DNA of 64,000 bases from an uncultured Bacteroidaceae bacterium (GCA_939800445.1 CALNGU010000002.1:1-64000), one strand, 5' to 3'. Positions 1-8,179 are shown, numbered from the stretch's first letter. The notes: generated from the letters alone by a model not told the origin. Made by a program: numbers and translations.

Positions 1-129
1 TGTTTATATAAACAGAAGTTTTGAATATATAAACAAAACTTCTGAATATACTTTAAGCACCGAGACAAGCAACTTTTCTCGGCGAGTGGTGGAAGTTTAT
101 GTCTATCATCATCGGTTTTATCCCCTGCC
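1..129. repeat. Composite 21/22-bp dyad array, copy A (cut by window start)
   Basis: Homologous to the arrays at 33296-33508 and 46391-46548. Visible cores are CAGAAGTTTTG centred at 18, CAAAACTTCTG at 39, then degenerate GTCNGAC-type cores at 60 (GCACCGA), 82 (TCGGCGA), 104 (GTCTATC) and 126 (CCCTGCC). Spacing is 21, 21, 22, 22, 22 bp. The first two bases fit the end of another TTCTG core centred at -3, so the array continues upstream of the window. The spacers match copy C closely (for example the AACTTTTC stretch near 71-78) while the 7-bp cores have drifted. Function unknown. Confidence 0.75.
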
Positions 130-187
130 ATGCTTTGATGGAGGCAGGAGCGTTGCCGTCGGAGGCTCAAGTGGCAACGCCTGCAAC

Positions 188-222
188 GAAAAAGGCGGAC
201 AGGCTCATCGAGCCTGCCCGCC
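188..222 (-). terminator. Rho-independent terminator after the DUF5606 gene
   Basis: On the minus strand a 12-bp stem (GGCGGGCAGGCT pairing with AGCCTGTCCGCC, one mismatch) with a 5-nt loop is followed by a run of T. It lies 26 bp beyond the DUF5606 stop and probably ends the nusB-to-DUF5606 transcription unit. A second dyad (GCGTTGCC at 150-157 with GGCAACGC at 173-180) lies just beyond it. Confidence 0.85.
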
Positions 223-247
223 CCGCGTGCTTCTGGCAGCGTGCCAA

Positions 248-676
248 TCAGTCCTGACCCTCTTTCTGCTCGGGTTCAGCCGTCTCGGGTTCCTTGAACT
301 CTGTGAAACCGGCCGAGACGAGGAGGTTGTACCACGAAATCAGCTTCTTGATGTCGTTGGTGTAGACCCTGTCGCGGTCGTAGTTGGGCAATGCCTCGGC
401 CATGAACGCACGGAGCTCGTCGCCCGATGCCTTCTTGACGTTGATGTCCACCGCGCCGTTGTGCTTGGCGTAGATGTTGTCCATCACTTCGCCGAGCGGC
501 ACCTCCACGTCATCTGTATACATGGCCACGTCGCCGAGTGCCACGACTTTTTCGGTCATGTAGACGGGGAATCTTTTCTTGTCGGTCAGTGATTCGACAA
601 TCAGCATATTCTTGCCTTGGGAAAGGAGCTTGTACAAGCCGGGTCTCCCCGAGATTGAGAGTATTTCTTTCAACAT
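248..676 (-). CDS. DUF5606 family protein
   Basis: A 142-residue cytosolic protein of the Bacteroidetes-restricted DUF5606 family; its biochemical function is not known. The N-terminal part (LKEILSISGRPGLYKL at residues 2-17) forms a small conserved domain and the region around residues 80-120 is predicted helical. The tail after residue 126 is acidic and proline-rich and probably disordered. There is no signal peptide or membrane segment. It starts 45 bp downstream of coaE on the same strand and is the last gene before a strong terminator, so it is probably co-transcribed with nusB-yajC-ybbR-coaE. Family assignment rests on recognition of the N-terminal motif. Confidence 0.88.
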   Translation of the reverse strand: MLKEILSISGRPGLYKLLSQGKNMLIVESLTDKKRFPVYMTEKVVALGDVAMYTDDVEVPLGEVMDNIYAKHNGAVDINVKKASGDELRAFMAEALPNYDRDRVYTNDIKKLISWYNLLVSAGFTEFKEPETAEPEQKEGQD

Positions 677-721
677 ATCTTGTTTTGTTAAATTTGGTTT
701 GGCGGCAAATATAGCACAATT

Positions 722-1318
722 TCACTCAACGGGCTTGCCGGTGATGCTTTTTAATATGCCGAGCAGCTGCGGGACGAGACGGTCGCCGGGGTTGTTGCTG
801 ACGATATGGTCGCAGAGTGCCGCCTTGGCAGCGTCGTCCATCTGGCTGCCCATGCGGGCCAATGCCTGTTGCCTGTCGATGCGGTCACGGGCGATGATGC
901 GGGCAAGGCGCACGTCGGGGGCGGCAGTCACCATGATGGATGTGTCAACGCTCGCAAGCAGACCGGACTCGATGAGTATGGCCGACTCGACGAAGAGCAA
1001 ATCCTCGCCACTGCGCGACCCGCACCATCCGAGGAAGTCGGCGATGACGGCGGGATGGACTATGGCATTGACGGCATCGCGCACCGCGCTGTCAGCGAAG
1101 AGCATGGCGGACATCTTGGCTTTGTTGAGCGAGCCGTCGGGCAGGTAGGTGTCGTCACCGAGGAGCGACGTGAGACGCGAGATGACCTGGCGGTCCGAGC
1201 GCATCAACCTTGCCGCTGACTTGTCGCAATCATAGACGGGGTAACCCATGACCCTCAGTATGCGGGCGACGATGCTCTTGCCGCTGCCGATGCCGCCGGT
1301 TATGCCGACCCGGGTCAT
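722..1318 (-). CDS. coaE: Dephospho-CoA kinase
   Basis: Catalyses the last step of coenzyme A synthesis, ATP-dependent phosphorylation of the 3'-hydroxyl of dephospho-CoA, in the cytosol. The protein is 198 residues, a normal length. The P-loop GITGGIGSGKS occupies residues 5-15, followed by the family's YDCDKSAARLM segment near residue 29 and a lid-type RIIARDRID stretch. I chose the ATG at 1318 because it overlaps the ybbR stop as ATGA, which suggests translational coupling; an upstream in-frame start (1348) would add ten residues before the P-loop strand and is less likely. It lies in the nusB-yajC-ybbR-coaE order common in Bacteroidetes. Confidence 0.95.
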   Translation of the reverse strand: MTRVGITGGIGSGKSIVARILRVMGYPVYDCDKSAARLMRSDRQVISRLTSLLGDDTYLPDGSLNKAKMSAMLFADSAVRDAVNAIVHPAVIADFLGWCGSRSGEDLLFVESAILIESGLLASVDTSIMVTAAPDVRLARIIARDRIDRQQALARMGSQMDDAAKAALCDHIVSNNPGDRLVPQLLGILKSITGKPVE

Positions 1319-2331
1319 TGGCGTGCGGGGATTGTGTCCAATGCCCACTCAAGCAGGTAATCGACCTGCGGCTGGAGGAGACGGGCGTTGCGGACGTAGT
1401 CGGGAACGTATTGCAGTGAGACATCGGCCTTCTCCGACTTGAGGTCGAGCGTCCTGTAGTCGAGCACCACGCCGAAGCCCTTGTCTTGCAGCCGCCTCAT
1501 GTCGTCAGAGCCTATCTGAAAGGCGACACCTACTTTGGTGGGGAACGTCTTCAACTCCACTCCGTAGGGGAAATTCACCGGCGTGACCGGCAATTGCAGC
1601 ACCTTGTCAACGTAGACATCCACCTCATAGAATACTGCCACCTCCTCGGGGATGAGTTTCGCCCCGGGGATTTCCTTGAGCGGCACGGTGATGGTGGCCG
1701 AGTCACCTATCTCCCTCTGCGGGATGAGCAGCGTCTCGACGTAATCGTAGGGTGTAGTGTTTCGTTGCGGCAGATAGACCGTCACGCTGTCTGGGATGAC
1801 GTTGACCGACTTGACGTAGTGGTAGATGTCGGGGCGCACCCTCGAGTTGAGCTTGACCGGCAGCTTTATCGCCTTGGAGTTGGTGTATTCAAAGAAAAGG
1901 GTGTCGGGCTGGACCGACACGACCGATGTCGTCTGCGGGAACGAGCCTTTGGATGCCAGCAAATCACGGGTGAGGATGACGGCACGCCCCTCCTTGTTCT
2001 TGATGTCGCCAAAGTCTATGTCGAGCGACAAGTCACGCACCCTGAAGATGTAGTTGATGAGCTTCGTGCCCTTGTCCCTTATCCTGACGTTGACGGTCTG
2101 AGCCTGCGGGGTGATAAACATTATGTCGCTTGGCACATCCTTGACATCCACCTTGACGGCTATGTTGTCCTCAAGGTCATAGTTCAGGGCGTTGAGCAAC
2201 CAGAACACGAAGGCGATGAAGACGAAGAACAAAAAAAACAGAAACTCCTTGAATCTGTTACTGAACAAGAAGTTCCTGAATTGGTGGTAGCGCAGCTTGA
2301 CCAATGCCCTTATGTGTCTCCTCTTGAGCAT
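1315..2331 (-). CDS. YbbR-like domain protein (CdaR-related)
   Basis: A 338-residue membrane-anchored protein. A basic N-terminus is followed by a single hydrophobic helix (about residues 29-47), then an extracytoplasmic region with YbbR-type repeats containing signatures such as VRIRDKGTKL. In Firmicutes, YbbR/CdaR regulates the diadenylate cyclase CdaA; no cyclase gene is next to this copy, so that role is not implied here. The gene starts 12 bp after yajC and its TGA overlaps the coaE ATG. This position between yajC and coaE is typical for Bacteroidetes. Exact function in this phylum is unknown. Confidence 0.88.
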   Translation of the reverse strand: MLKRRHIRALVKLRYHQFRNFLFSNRFKEFLFFLFFVFIAFVFWLLNALNYDLEDNIAVKVDVKDVPSDIMFITPQAQTVNVRIRDKGTKLINYIFRVRDLSLDIDFGDIKNKEGRAVILTRDLLASKGSFPQTTSVVSVQPDTLFFEYTNSKAIKLPVKLNSRVRPDIYHYVKSVNVIPDSVTVYLPQRNTTPYDYVETLLIPQREIGDSATITVPLKEIPGAKLIPEEVAVFYEVDVYVDKVLQLPVTPVNFPYGVELKTFPTKVGVAFQIGSDDMRRLQDKGFGVVLDYRTLDLKSEKADVSLQYVPDYVRNARLLQPQVDYLLEWALDTIPARQ

Positions 2332-2343
2332 TGCGGCAGTGGC

Positions 2344-2670
2344 TTACTTTTTCTGCTGCTGTGCTTCGGCGACGTTGGCGTAGATTGAGTTCTTGTCAAT
2401 CTTGATTCTCACGCCATCGGCAATCTCAAGCATTACGTAAGTGGCCTCAACCACTCTTATGCGGCCATAGATTCCCCCGGCTGTCATCACCTCATCGCCC
2501 ACCTGCAAGTTGTTGCGGAAGTTGGCAAGCTCCTTTTGTTTCTTGTTCTGGGGACGAATCATGAAGAAGTACATGATGAGAATCATTGCCAGAATCATAA
2601 TCCAAAATCCCCAGCCGCTCCCTTGCTGTTGGGCAGTGGCAGTCAGAAAAACTGATGATAAGGTAGTCAT
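2344..2670 (-). CDS. yajC: Preprotein translocase subunit YajC
   Basis: Small auxiliary subunit of the SecDF-YajC complex, which helps the Sec channel export proteins. It is 108 residues with one membrane helix (about residues 21-38, WGFWIMILAMILIMYFFMI) followed directly by the hallmark RPQNKKQKE and then a cytosolic domain with GDEVMTAGGIYGRI. The N-terminus before the helix is rich in A, Q and G, as usual. It begins 33 bp downstream of nusB. A TAATTTTG sequence (minus strand, 2699-2706) could be a -7 element of an internal promoter but lacks a well-spaced -33 box. Confidence 0.95.
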   Translation of the reverse strand: MTTLSSVFLTATAQQQGSGWGFWIMILAMILIMYFFMIRPQNKKQKELANFRNNLQVGDEVMTAGGIYGRIRVVEATYVMLEIADGVRIKIDKNSIYANVAEAQQQKK

Positions 2671-2703
2671 AATTATTAAAGAGTTTTAGTGAATGCGACA
2701 AAA

Positions 2704-3636
2704 TTAAAAAGACTTCGACAACTTCCCATCTTTTTTCAATTGATTAACAATTCCCTCCATCGTCCCGTTGACGAAAGCCCCGCTCTTGGGAGTGCTGAAG
2801 ACTTTGGCAAGCTCGACGTACTCATTGAACGTCACCGACAGGGGTATCGAGGGGAAGCCCAGCATCTCGGCCAGCGCGACCTGCATGATTATGACATCCA
2901 TGAAGGCGATGCGCTCCAGGTCCCAATTCCTCACGCTGTGCTTGATTACGTCGCGGTAGTAGTCCATATTCACTATCGAGCGGTTGAACAGCGAGATTGC
3001 AAACTTCCTGTCCTCGTCGTCCTTGAATTGCGGGAGGATGATTTTGTCATCGGGCTGCGTCGATTCGTTGAAACGCTTGATGGTCTTCAGCACGAAAGTG
3101 TCGATGATGTCCTTGTCATCGTTCCAGTAGAGGCTCAGCTCCTCCAGGAACGCCGCCAGCTCCTCGTTGTTGCAGATGACGGTCTTGTATATCTTGCGCC
3201 AGAATTCGCGGTCGGCAGCATAGTCCGACGTCTCGGCTGCCATGTAGCTGGCATAGACATCGGAAGCCACGATTACGTCATAAAGCGACTTGACCATCTC
3301 GGGATGCACCTCCCAGCTCTTCTTCTGCCGCTCCTTGAAGTCGCGCAACTGCTGGTTTGCCTCAAGTTGTGCGATGAAAAGGTTGTCAACGAAACGCGTG
3401 TTGGGCTTGAGTTCATCCATAGTGGGCTTGAGCTTGGACTTGCCAATCTCAATCTTCTTCCTTGCATAATCGGTGATTGCGGGCATCAGCAGCAGGAGGT
3501 AATTGTAGAGGTCGTAGCCTTTTGACAAACTGTAAATCAACTCTTTTTCTGAAACCTCAAGCTGTTTCCCCTTGTTCAGGCAATGGGAGTAGACCAATTG
3601 CACCACTTTTGAACGGATAAGAACTCTGTTTATCAT
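2704..3636 (-). CDS. nusB: Transcription antitermination factor NusB
   Basis: NusB binds boxA RNA with NusE (ribosomal protein S10) and supports antitermination of rRNA transcription. The protein is 310 residues, about twice E. coli NusB, which is normal for Bacteroidetes: residues 1-165 are a helical extension starting MINRVLIRSKVVQLVYSHC, and the canonical NusB fold lies in the C-terminal half, including WDLERIAFMDVIIMQVALAE and the closing FVNGTMEGIVNQL. It is first in the nusB-yajC-ybbR-coaE-DUF5606 run and has its own promoter (3664-3695). Confidence 0.95.
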   Translation of the reverse strand: MINRVLIRSKVVQLVYSHCLNKGKQLEVSEKELIYSLSKGYDLYNYLLLLMPAITDYARKKIEIGKSKLKPTMDELKPNTRFVDNLFIAQLEANQQLRDFKERQKKSWEVHPEMVKSLYDVIVASDVYASYMAAETSDYAADREFWRKIYKTVICNNEELAAFLEELSLYWNDDKDIIDTFVLKTIKRFNESTQPDDKIILPQFKDDEDRKFAISLFNRSIVNMDYYRDVIKHSVRNWDLERIAFMDVIIMQVALAEMLGFPSIPLSVTFNEYVELAKVFSTPKSGAFVNGTMEGIVNQLKKDGKLSKSF

Positions 3637-3663
3637 AATCTTTAATCGCTATTAATTTGCCCG

Positions 3664-3695
3664 CAAAAGTAAGCAATTCCAATCAAACACGAAAG
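3664..3695 (-). promoter_or_regulatory. Candidate Bacteroidetes promoter for nusB
   Basis: Minus-strand -7 box TACTTTTG (3664-3671), a perfect TAnnTTTG match, with a weak -33 box (TTTC or CTTT) 19-20 bp upstream. It overlaps the 12-bp inverted repeat at 3673-3706, so the hairpin and promoter share sequence. The nusB ATG is 28 bp downstream of the -7 box. Confidence 0.6.
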
Positions 3696-3706
3696 ATTGG
3701 AATTGC
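3673..3706. terminator. Perfect 12-bp inverted repeat between the zinc peptidase gene and nusB
   Basis: GCAATTCCAATC (3673-3684) and GATTGGAATTGC (3695-3706) form a perfect 12-bp stem with a 10-nt loop. It lies 38 bp after the stop of the minus-strand peptidase gene and could terminate it (a T-rich stretch follows), but it also covers the spacer of the nusB promoter and could be an operator. The two roles cannot be separated from sequence. Confidence 0.55.
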
Positions 3707-3743
3707 ATTGTTCACCTCCACCAGCAGCATCTCGCCGCGCCGC

Positions 3744-4430
3744 TCACTCGTCCCTGCTCGCCCCGAGGAACAGCATCACGTAGTAGAGCAACGTAGCCAA
3801 CGACCCGAGCGCGGCGACGACGTAGGTGTAGGCAGCCGACTTCAGCGCATCCACCGCCATGCCATGATTGGCGGGGCTGGTGATGCCCGTCGTCTCAAGC
3901 CAAAGCAGCGCACGGCGGCTGGCATTGATCTCGACCGGCAGGGTGATGAAGCTGAACAGCGTCGTCAGCGCGAACAGGCATATGCCGAAAAGCATCAGCT
4001 GCGGGAACACGTAGAGCAGCAACATCCCCGCCAGCAACACCCACGACATGATGCTCGACGCGAAACTCACGACAGGCACAATCGCCGAGCGGAAGCGCAA
4101 CGGGGCATAGGCCGTGGCGTGCTGCAACGCGTGCCCGCACTCATGGGCGGCGACGGCTGCGGCGGCGACACTCGTGCTGTGGTAGACGGCCTCGCTCAAG
4201 TTGACCGTCTTGTTGACAGGGTTGTAGTGGTCGGTCAGAGTGCCGGGCGTGCAAGTCACCGACACGTCCCAGATGCCGTTGTCCCTCAACATCTTCTCCG
4301 CCACCTCACGTCCCGTCATGCCACTGTCGAGAGGGACGCGAGAGTAGCGTTCAAACTTGCTTTTCAATCTACTCGACACCAGCCAGCTCAGCAGGGTGAT
4401 GCCGATGAACAGAATCCAATAGGTTGCCAT
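3744..4430 (-). CDS. Zinc metallopeptidase, YugP family (membrane)
   Basis: A 228-residue membrane protein with the zinc-protease motif HECGH at residues 96-100. An N-terminal helix (about residues 2-20) precedes the peptidase region and three further helices follow (about 114-150, 150-165, 205-222). E167 in LPVEINASRRAL is a plausible third zinc ligand. The family (neutral zinc metallopeptidase, DUF-like YugP) has no well-defined substrate. I chose the ATG at 4430 because the protein then begins MATYWILFIGITLL, the usual N-terminal helix; an upstream start would add 28 unlikely residues. Convergence with nusB does not occur: both are on the minus strand, separated by a hairpin. Confidence 0.9.
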   Translation of the reverse strand: MATYWILFIGITLLSWLVSSRLKSKFERYSRVPLDSGMTGREVAEKMLRDNGIWDVSVTCTPGTLTDHYNPVNKTVNLSEAVYHSTSVAAAAVAAHECGHALQHATAYAPLRFRSAIVPVVSFASSIMSWVLLAGMLLLYVFPQLMLFGICLFALTTLFSFITLPVEINASRRALLWLETTGITSPANHGMAVDALKSAAYTYVVAALGSLATLLYYVMLFLGASRDE

Positions 4431-4853
4431 ATACTTTTGTTTTTCGTTAATATCCACTCCGTCGCGCCGCATCACGGCACGATGCAGCCACGGCCGACAA
4501 TGCAATGATAGCAAAAGCCGTGCTAAAGCGGAAACCCGCCCCGCCCGGCAGGCATCCGCTTGACAATTTTTGCGAAATTATAAGTCTTGTTGTCACGCCA
4601 CCACGGCAACATGGCAGGCATGACACCAGACGTTCACGCCCATGACATCTGACGATGTCGCGGAAGTCATGCCTTGTTATAGCCACTAACAAACCTTGTT
4701 ATAGGCACTAACAAACCTTGTTATAGGCACTAACAAGGCTTGTTATAGCAACTAACAACGCACGACTTCGCAAAAATCATCCCACCACCGCCGCAAAGCC
4801 TTGGGATGTCGTTAGGAAATGCTATCTTGCAGCATCATCAAAACATCTGTCAT
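4431..4853. other. 423-bp divergent intergenic region
   Basis: Lies between the divergent zinc peptidase and SPFH genes. It contains the four-unit TTGTTA array (4672-4759) and a short dyad GACATC-tga-c-GATGTC near 4644-4659. Only a weak promoter candidate for the SPFH gene is visible: CTTG (4800-4803), 19 bp, TATCTTG (4823-4829). No convincing small gene is present. Confidence 0.7.
4672..4759. repeat. TTGTTA...TAACAA array, four 22-bp units
   Basis: Four head-to-tail 22-bp units start at 4672, 4694, 4716 and 4738. Each has TTGTTA and TAACAA half-sites flanking a central 6-8 bp, for example CTTGTTATAGGCACTAACAA. This copy uses TTGTTATAG rather than TTGTTAGT on the left, so its central symmetry is poorer than at the other three loci while the outer half-sites are kept. 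It is 95 bp upstream of the SPFH ATG. Confidence 0.9.
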
Positions 4854-5816
4854 ATGGAAAACAAAGAATTCGATTACTCGGGCGTTTACCTCAACGGTTT
4901 CCTCGGCCTGTTCGTCAACCTCGCCATGTTCCTCGGCGGGGCATTCTGTTTCTACTCCGCCAGCACGCAGGGCGGCAACACGGTCCTCGCGGTGACTGGC
5001 ATAGTGCTGGTGGTCGTGGGATTCTTCATGCTGTTCGGCTACATGATGCTTGAGCCGAATGAGGCAAAGGTGATGGTGTTCTTCGGCAAGTACAAGGGCA
5101 CGTTCCGCCACACGGGCTTCTACTGGGTCAACCCCTTCATGACGACCAAGGCACTCTCGCTCCGCGCCAGGAACCTCGATGCCGAGCCCATCAAGGTCAA
5201 CGACAAGGTGGGCAACCCCATCCTGATAGGCATGGTGCTGGTGTGGCGTCTCAAGGACACCTACAAAGCAATGTTTGAGATAGACGCGCAGACAATGGCA
5301 TCCGTTGCAGGAGCTGGCAGCGGCAACGTGGCGACGAGGATGCTCGCATTCGAGAAGTTCGTCCGCATCCAGAGCGACGCCGCGCTGCGGCAGGTCGCCG
5401 GGCAATACGCCTACGACAACATAGAGACCTCCGAGAAAACGGATGTCCCGGGCGACGAGCTCACCCTGCGCGACGGCGGCGAGGAGATCAACGACCAGCT
5501 GGAGCAGAAGCTGAACGAACGCCTCGCCATGGCCGGCATCGAGGTCAAGGAAGCCCGGCTCAACTACCTCACATACGCCCCCGAGATAGCTGCGGTGATG
5601 CTGCGCCGGCAACAGGCCAACGCGGTGATAGCGGCGCGCGAAAAGATCGTCGAGGGAGCTGTCAGCATGGTGCAGATGGCTATGTCGGAGATGGAGAGGA
5701 AGGACATCGTGCAGCTCAGCGACGCGCAAAAGGCCGCCCTCGTCAGCAACCTGCTCGTCGTGCTGTGCGCCGACGAGACCGCGCAACCTGTCGTCAACAC
5801 TGGCACGAGGGATTGA
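4854..5816 (+). CDS. SPFH / band 7 domain membrane protein
   Basis: A 320-residue stomatin/prohibitin-type membrane scaffold protein. Two hydrophobic helices lie at about residues 14-30 and 41-62, followed by the SPFH domain (about 63-250), with the usual EPNEAKVMVFFGKYKGT entry and ARLNYLTYAPEIAAVMLRRQQA near residue 240, then a coiled-coil-like tail. SPFH proteins form membrane microdomains and often partner a protease or channel; no NfeD-type protease is adjacent. The ATG at 4854 is chosen because the upstream in-frame ATG adds 16 residues that do not match the family. The following hydrolase gene starts 2 bp after the stop, so the two are co-translated. Confidence 0.9.
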   Translation: MENKEFDYSGVYLNGFLGLFVNLAMFLGGAFCFYSASTQGGNTVLAVTGIVLVVVGFFMLFGYMMLEPNEAKVMVFFGKYKGTFRHTGFYWVNPFMTTKALSLRARNLDAEPIKVNDKVGNPILIGMVLVWRLKDTYKAMFEIDAQTMASVAGAGSGNVATRMLAFEKFVRIQSDAALRQVAGQYAYDNIETSEKTDVPGDELTLRDGGEEINDQLEQKLNERLAMAGIEVKEARLNYLTYAPEIAAVMLRRQQANAVIAAREKIVEGAVSMVQMAMSEMERKDIVQLSDAQKAALVSNLLVVLCADETAQPVVNTGTRD

Positions 5817-5818
5817 CC

Positions 5819-7126
5819 ATGAAAAAGGCATTGACTCTCGTCGCCGCCGCCCTGTGCCTGCTCGCGGCCAGCGCACAGCACGGCGGCACGGCACAACGTG
5901 GACAGCGGGTGCTGGCCATGTTGATGACAGGGGCGACGGACAGCCTCTACGCCGAGATGTCGGCAGAGATGCGGCAGGCGATGAGCAAGACGCAGTTGTC
6001 CGTCCTGTGGTACACGATGGAGATGACATACGGCAAAGTGCAGTCCACCGGGCAATGGGAGGAGCAGCACGTGATGGGCTATGACGTGGCAAAATGCCGC
6101 GTGGGCTTTGCAAGGGCGGATCTGGATTTTTCTGTCACATTCAGCGGCGATGAGGTCGCCGGGATGTTCTTCACGCCAGCCCCTGAAGCCGCGCCGCCGC
6201 AAGAGCCCGTGACGAGTGCCTCGTTCCAGGAGAAGCATCTGGTGCTGAGTTGTGACGGTTACGACATGCCCGCCCTGCTGACCCTGCCCAAGCAAGAGGC
6301 AAAAGCCCCGTGCGTCATCATCGTGCATGGCAGCGGCCCGAACGACAAGGACGGGACGATCGGCGGCAACAAGCCCTACGCCCAACTGGCGCGTATGCTT
6401 GCCGAGAGGGGTGTCGCCTCATTCAGGTACGACAAGCGCACTTTCGTCTACCGCGACTTGCCGGACAGCATTGCGGCGACGCTCACTGTTGACTATGAGA
6501 CCACGGACGACGCGGTGGCGGCGGCCGCGATGTTGCACGCCATGGCGGACGACATTGACACGTCAAGGCTGTTCGTCCTCGGGCACAGCCAAGGGGGGAT
6601 GATGATCCCGCGCATAGCGCAACGCACGACAGCACCGCACGGCTACATCATGATGGCCGCGCCCGCGAGGCGGCTGCTCGACTTGATGATGATGCAGCTG
6701 GACTACCTCCATGAGCACGGGCTCTACCCCGACTGGCCGAAGGCAAGGAAAGACATGGAGAGACAAATCGCCAACCTGAGGCTATGGGGGCAGGATGCGT
6801 TTGACAGCACGATGCCGATGCCCATGGGGCTGCCGCTGTCCTATCTCCTGGATCTGGAGGGATATGACCAGACAAACGAAGCCAAGACTATCGACAAACC
6901 ACTGTTGGTGCTCAACGGGGAGGCCGACTACCAAGTGACGATGGATGATTTCAACCTTTGGAAAGATGCCTTGCAAGGGAAGCCCAATGTGACTTTCAAA
7001 TCCTACGTCGGGCTCAACCACCTCTTCATGCCTGCCAGCACGCCGTCATTGCCATCCGACTACGCCAAGCGCGGGACAATCCCTGCCGAAGTGGCTGACG
7101 ACATAGCCAATTTCGTCAAAGGCTGA
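5819..7126 (+). CDS. Secreted alpha/beta hydrolase with N-terminal DUF3887-like domain
   Basis: A 435-residue exported serine hydrolase. A signal peptide (about residues 1-19, ending LLAASA) precedes a DUF3887-like domain (about 25-120) and an alpha/beta hydrolase domain (about 135-435). The oxyanion-hole segment HGSGPNDKDG is at 170-179, the nucleophile elbow GHSQGG puts the catalytic Ser at 257, and NGEADYQV (Asp) and GLNHLF (His) near residues 378 and 400 complete the triad. Substrate is unknown; relatives are esterases or peptidase-S9-like enzymes. The start is fixed by the signal peptide and by the 2-bp gap from the SPFH gene. Confidence 0.9.
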   Translation: MKKALTLVAAALCLLAASAQHGGTAQRGQRVLAMLMTGATDSLYAEMSAEMRQAMSKTQLSVLWYTMEMTYGKVQSTGQWEEQHVMGYDVAKCRVGFARADLDFSVTFSGDEVAGMFFTPAPEAAPPQEPVTSASFQEKHLVLSCDGYDMPALLTLPKQEAKAPCVIIVHGSGPNDKDGTIGGNKPYAQLARMLAERGVASFRYDKRTFVYRDLPDSIAATLTVDYETTDDAVAAAAMLHAMADDIDTSRLFVLGHSQGGMMIPRIAQRTTAPHGYIMMAAPARRLLDLMMMQLDYLHEHGLYPDWPKARKDMERQIANLRLWGQDAFDSTMPMPMGLPLSYLLDLEGYDQTNEAKTIDKPLLVLNGEADYQVTMDDFNLWKDALQGKPNVTFKSYVGLNHLFMPASTPSLPSDYAKRGTIPAEVADDIANFVKG

Positions 7127-7130
7127 CAGC

Positions 7131-7655
7131 TCAGCTAAGCAACTGGAACAACCGGGCATCAGAATAAACACCCTTGAAACAGAACCACCGCCGCAACACC
7201 GCCGTCTCCTCAAACCCGAGGCGGCGGAACAGACGGGCGGCATCGGTGTTTGCCTCGCTCACAAAAGCATAGACCTGCGACAAGCGGAAGTAGGTGAAAG
7301 CATAGCTGGTCATCAGCCTCAACGCCGCAGAGGCATAGCCCATGCCACGGAACTCCCTGAGGATGAAAACGCCGACCTCGGCACGGGCACACACAATGTC
7401 ATAATCAAAAAGATCGACAACACCCAACGTCATGCCATCGGCGGCACGCTCGACGACCAGCCTAAGCTGCTTGTCCTCCAAAAGGTCATTGGATGCCCCA
7501 TTGACATACTCACGCAGAAAATGCAAGGAACGGGGAGTGAAAAACAATGATGTCCCCCACTCGTCCGAGTCATTCTCAATTGCATAGAAAAACTCGGCAT
7601 CCCCAAGTTCCATGGGGCGAAGCCTGACCCCGCCGCCTTCAAAAACATTTGCCAT
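7131..7655 (-). CDS. GNAT family N-acetyltransferase
   Basis: A 174-residue acetyl-CoA-dependent acyltransferase of the RimJ/RimL-like branch. The start VRLRPMELGDAEFFYAIEN is the usual beta1-alpha1 of such enzymes and the acetyl-CoA-binding motif A is EFRGMGYASAALRLM near residue 100. Closest-looking relatives are SpeG-type spermidine acetyltransferases, but substrate cannot be read from the sequence. It is convergent with the hydrolase gene (4-bp gap, no strong hairpin) and lies 63 bp downstream of the small membrane protein gene, possibly as the last gene of the long thi-recR run. Confidence 0.88.
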   Translation of the reverse strand: MANVFEGGGVRLRPMELGDAEFFYAIENDSDEWGTSLFFTPRSLHFLREYVNGASNDLLEDKQLRLVVERAADGMTLGVVDLFDYDIVCARAEVGVFILREFRGMGYASAALRLMTSYAFTYFRLSQVYAFVSEANTDAARLFRRLGFEETAVLRRWFCFKGVYSDARLFQLLS

Positions 7656-7718
7656 AGCTTACGCCATTATGATTTCCTACATTCATAAAAATCAGCAAAG
7701 CAGGATTATGTCCATAAC

Positions 7719-8171
7719 TCAATCACCGAGGCCAAGGTCTCCCTTGACCCTCGCCGCTGTCGGTACACAGAATGCAAATGACAAGAGGCAGATGCAAAAA
7801 CACAACAGCCCGGCAGCACTCTCACAATTGACACTGAAATACAAGACTATGTTGTAAGCCGCAGCGACAAAAAGCATCGACAGCCTGACGATGCTCAGCA
7901 CGAGGTAACGTCGCAAAGCCTTGACCAGATGCTCCTCGGCAAGAACACGCGTCTGGAGCAGTTTGCTGAATGACTTCAACGACAACGGGACAAACAACAA
8001 CGTGACGAGCACGCCGCAGACATCATAGACGTAGCGGGATGCCGCATCGCCGATAGGAAAAGCCACATGGATGCCCCCTGCCAACGACAAGGCCGCATAA
8101 AGCAACGGCACGACAAGGAACAATGTGAAAATGATTTGTAGCGTTCTGACCGCCTTTTGCAATTCTTTCAT
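7719..8171 (-). CDS. Small four-helix membrane protein downstream of recR
   Basis: A 150-residue protein with four likely membrane helices (about residues 10-32, 46-66, 90-110 and 115-138) and a basic loop between helices 2 and 3. I do not recognise a characterised family; hypothetical proteins like this often follow recR in Bacteroidetes. The ATG at 8171 is 8 bp downstream of the recR stop; a TTG at 8183 overlapping recR would add four residues and cannot be excluded. The tight spacing implies co-transcription with recR. No function is proposed. Confidence 0.8.
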   Translation of the reverse strand: MKELQKAVRTLQIIFTLFLVVPLLYAALSLAGGIHVAFPIGDAASRYVYDVCGVLVTLLFVPLSLKSFSKLLQTRVLAEEHLVKALRRYLVLSIVRLSMLFVAAAYNIVLYFSVNCESAAGLLCFCICLLSFAFCVPTAARVKGDLGLGD

Positions 8172-8179
8172 CGCGGCAT

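Noticed and set aside
4447-4692. An 81-residue frame on the minus strand upstream of the zinc peptidase
   Set aside because: It extends into the TTGTTA array and has no domain or promoter.
4812-6113. A 433-residue open frame on the minus strand
   Set aside because: Antisense shadow of the SPFH and hydrolase genes, which have clear domains on the plus strand.
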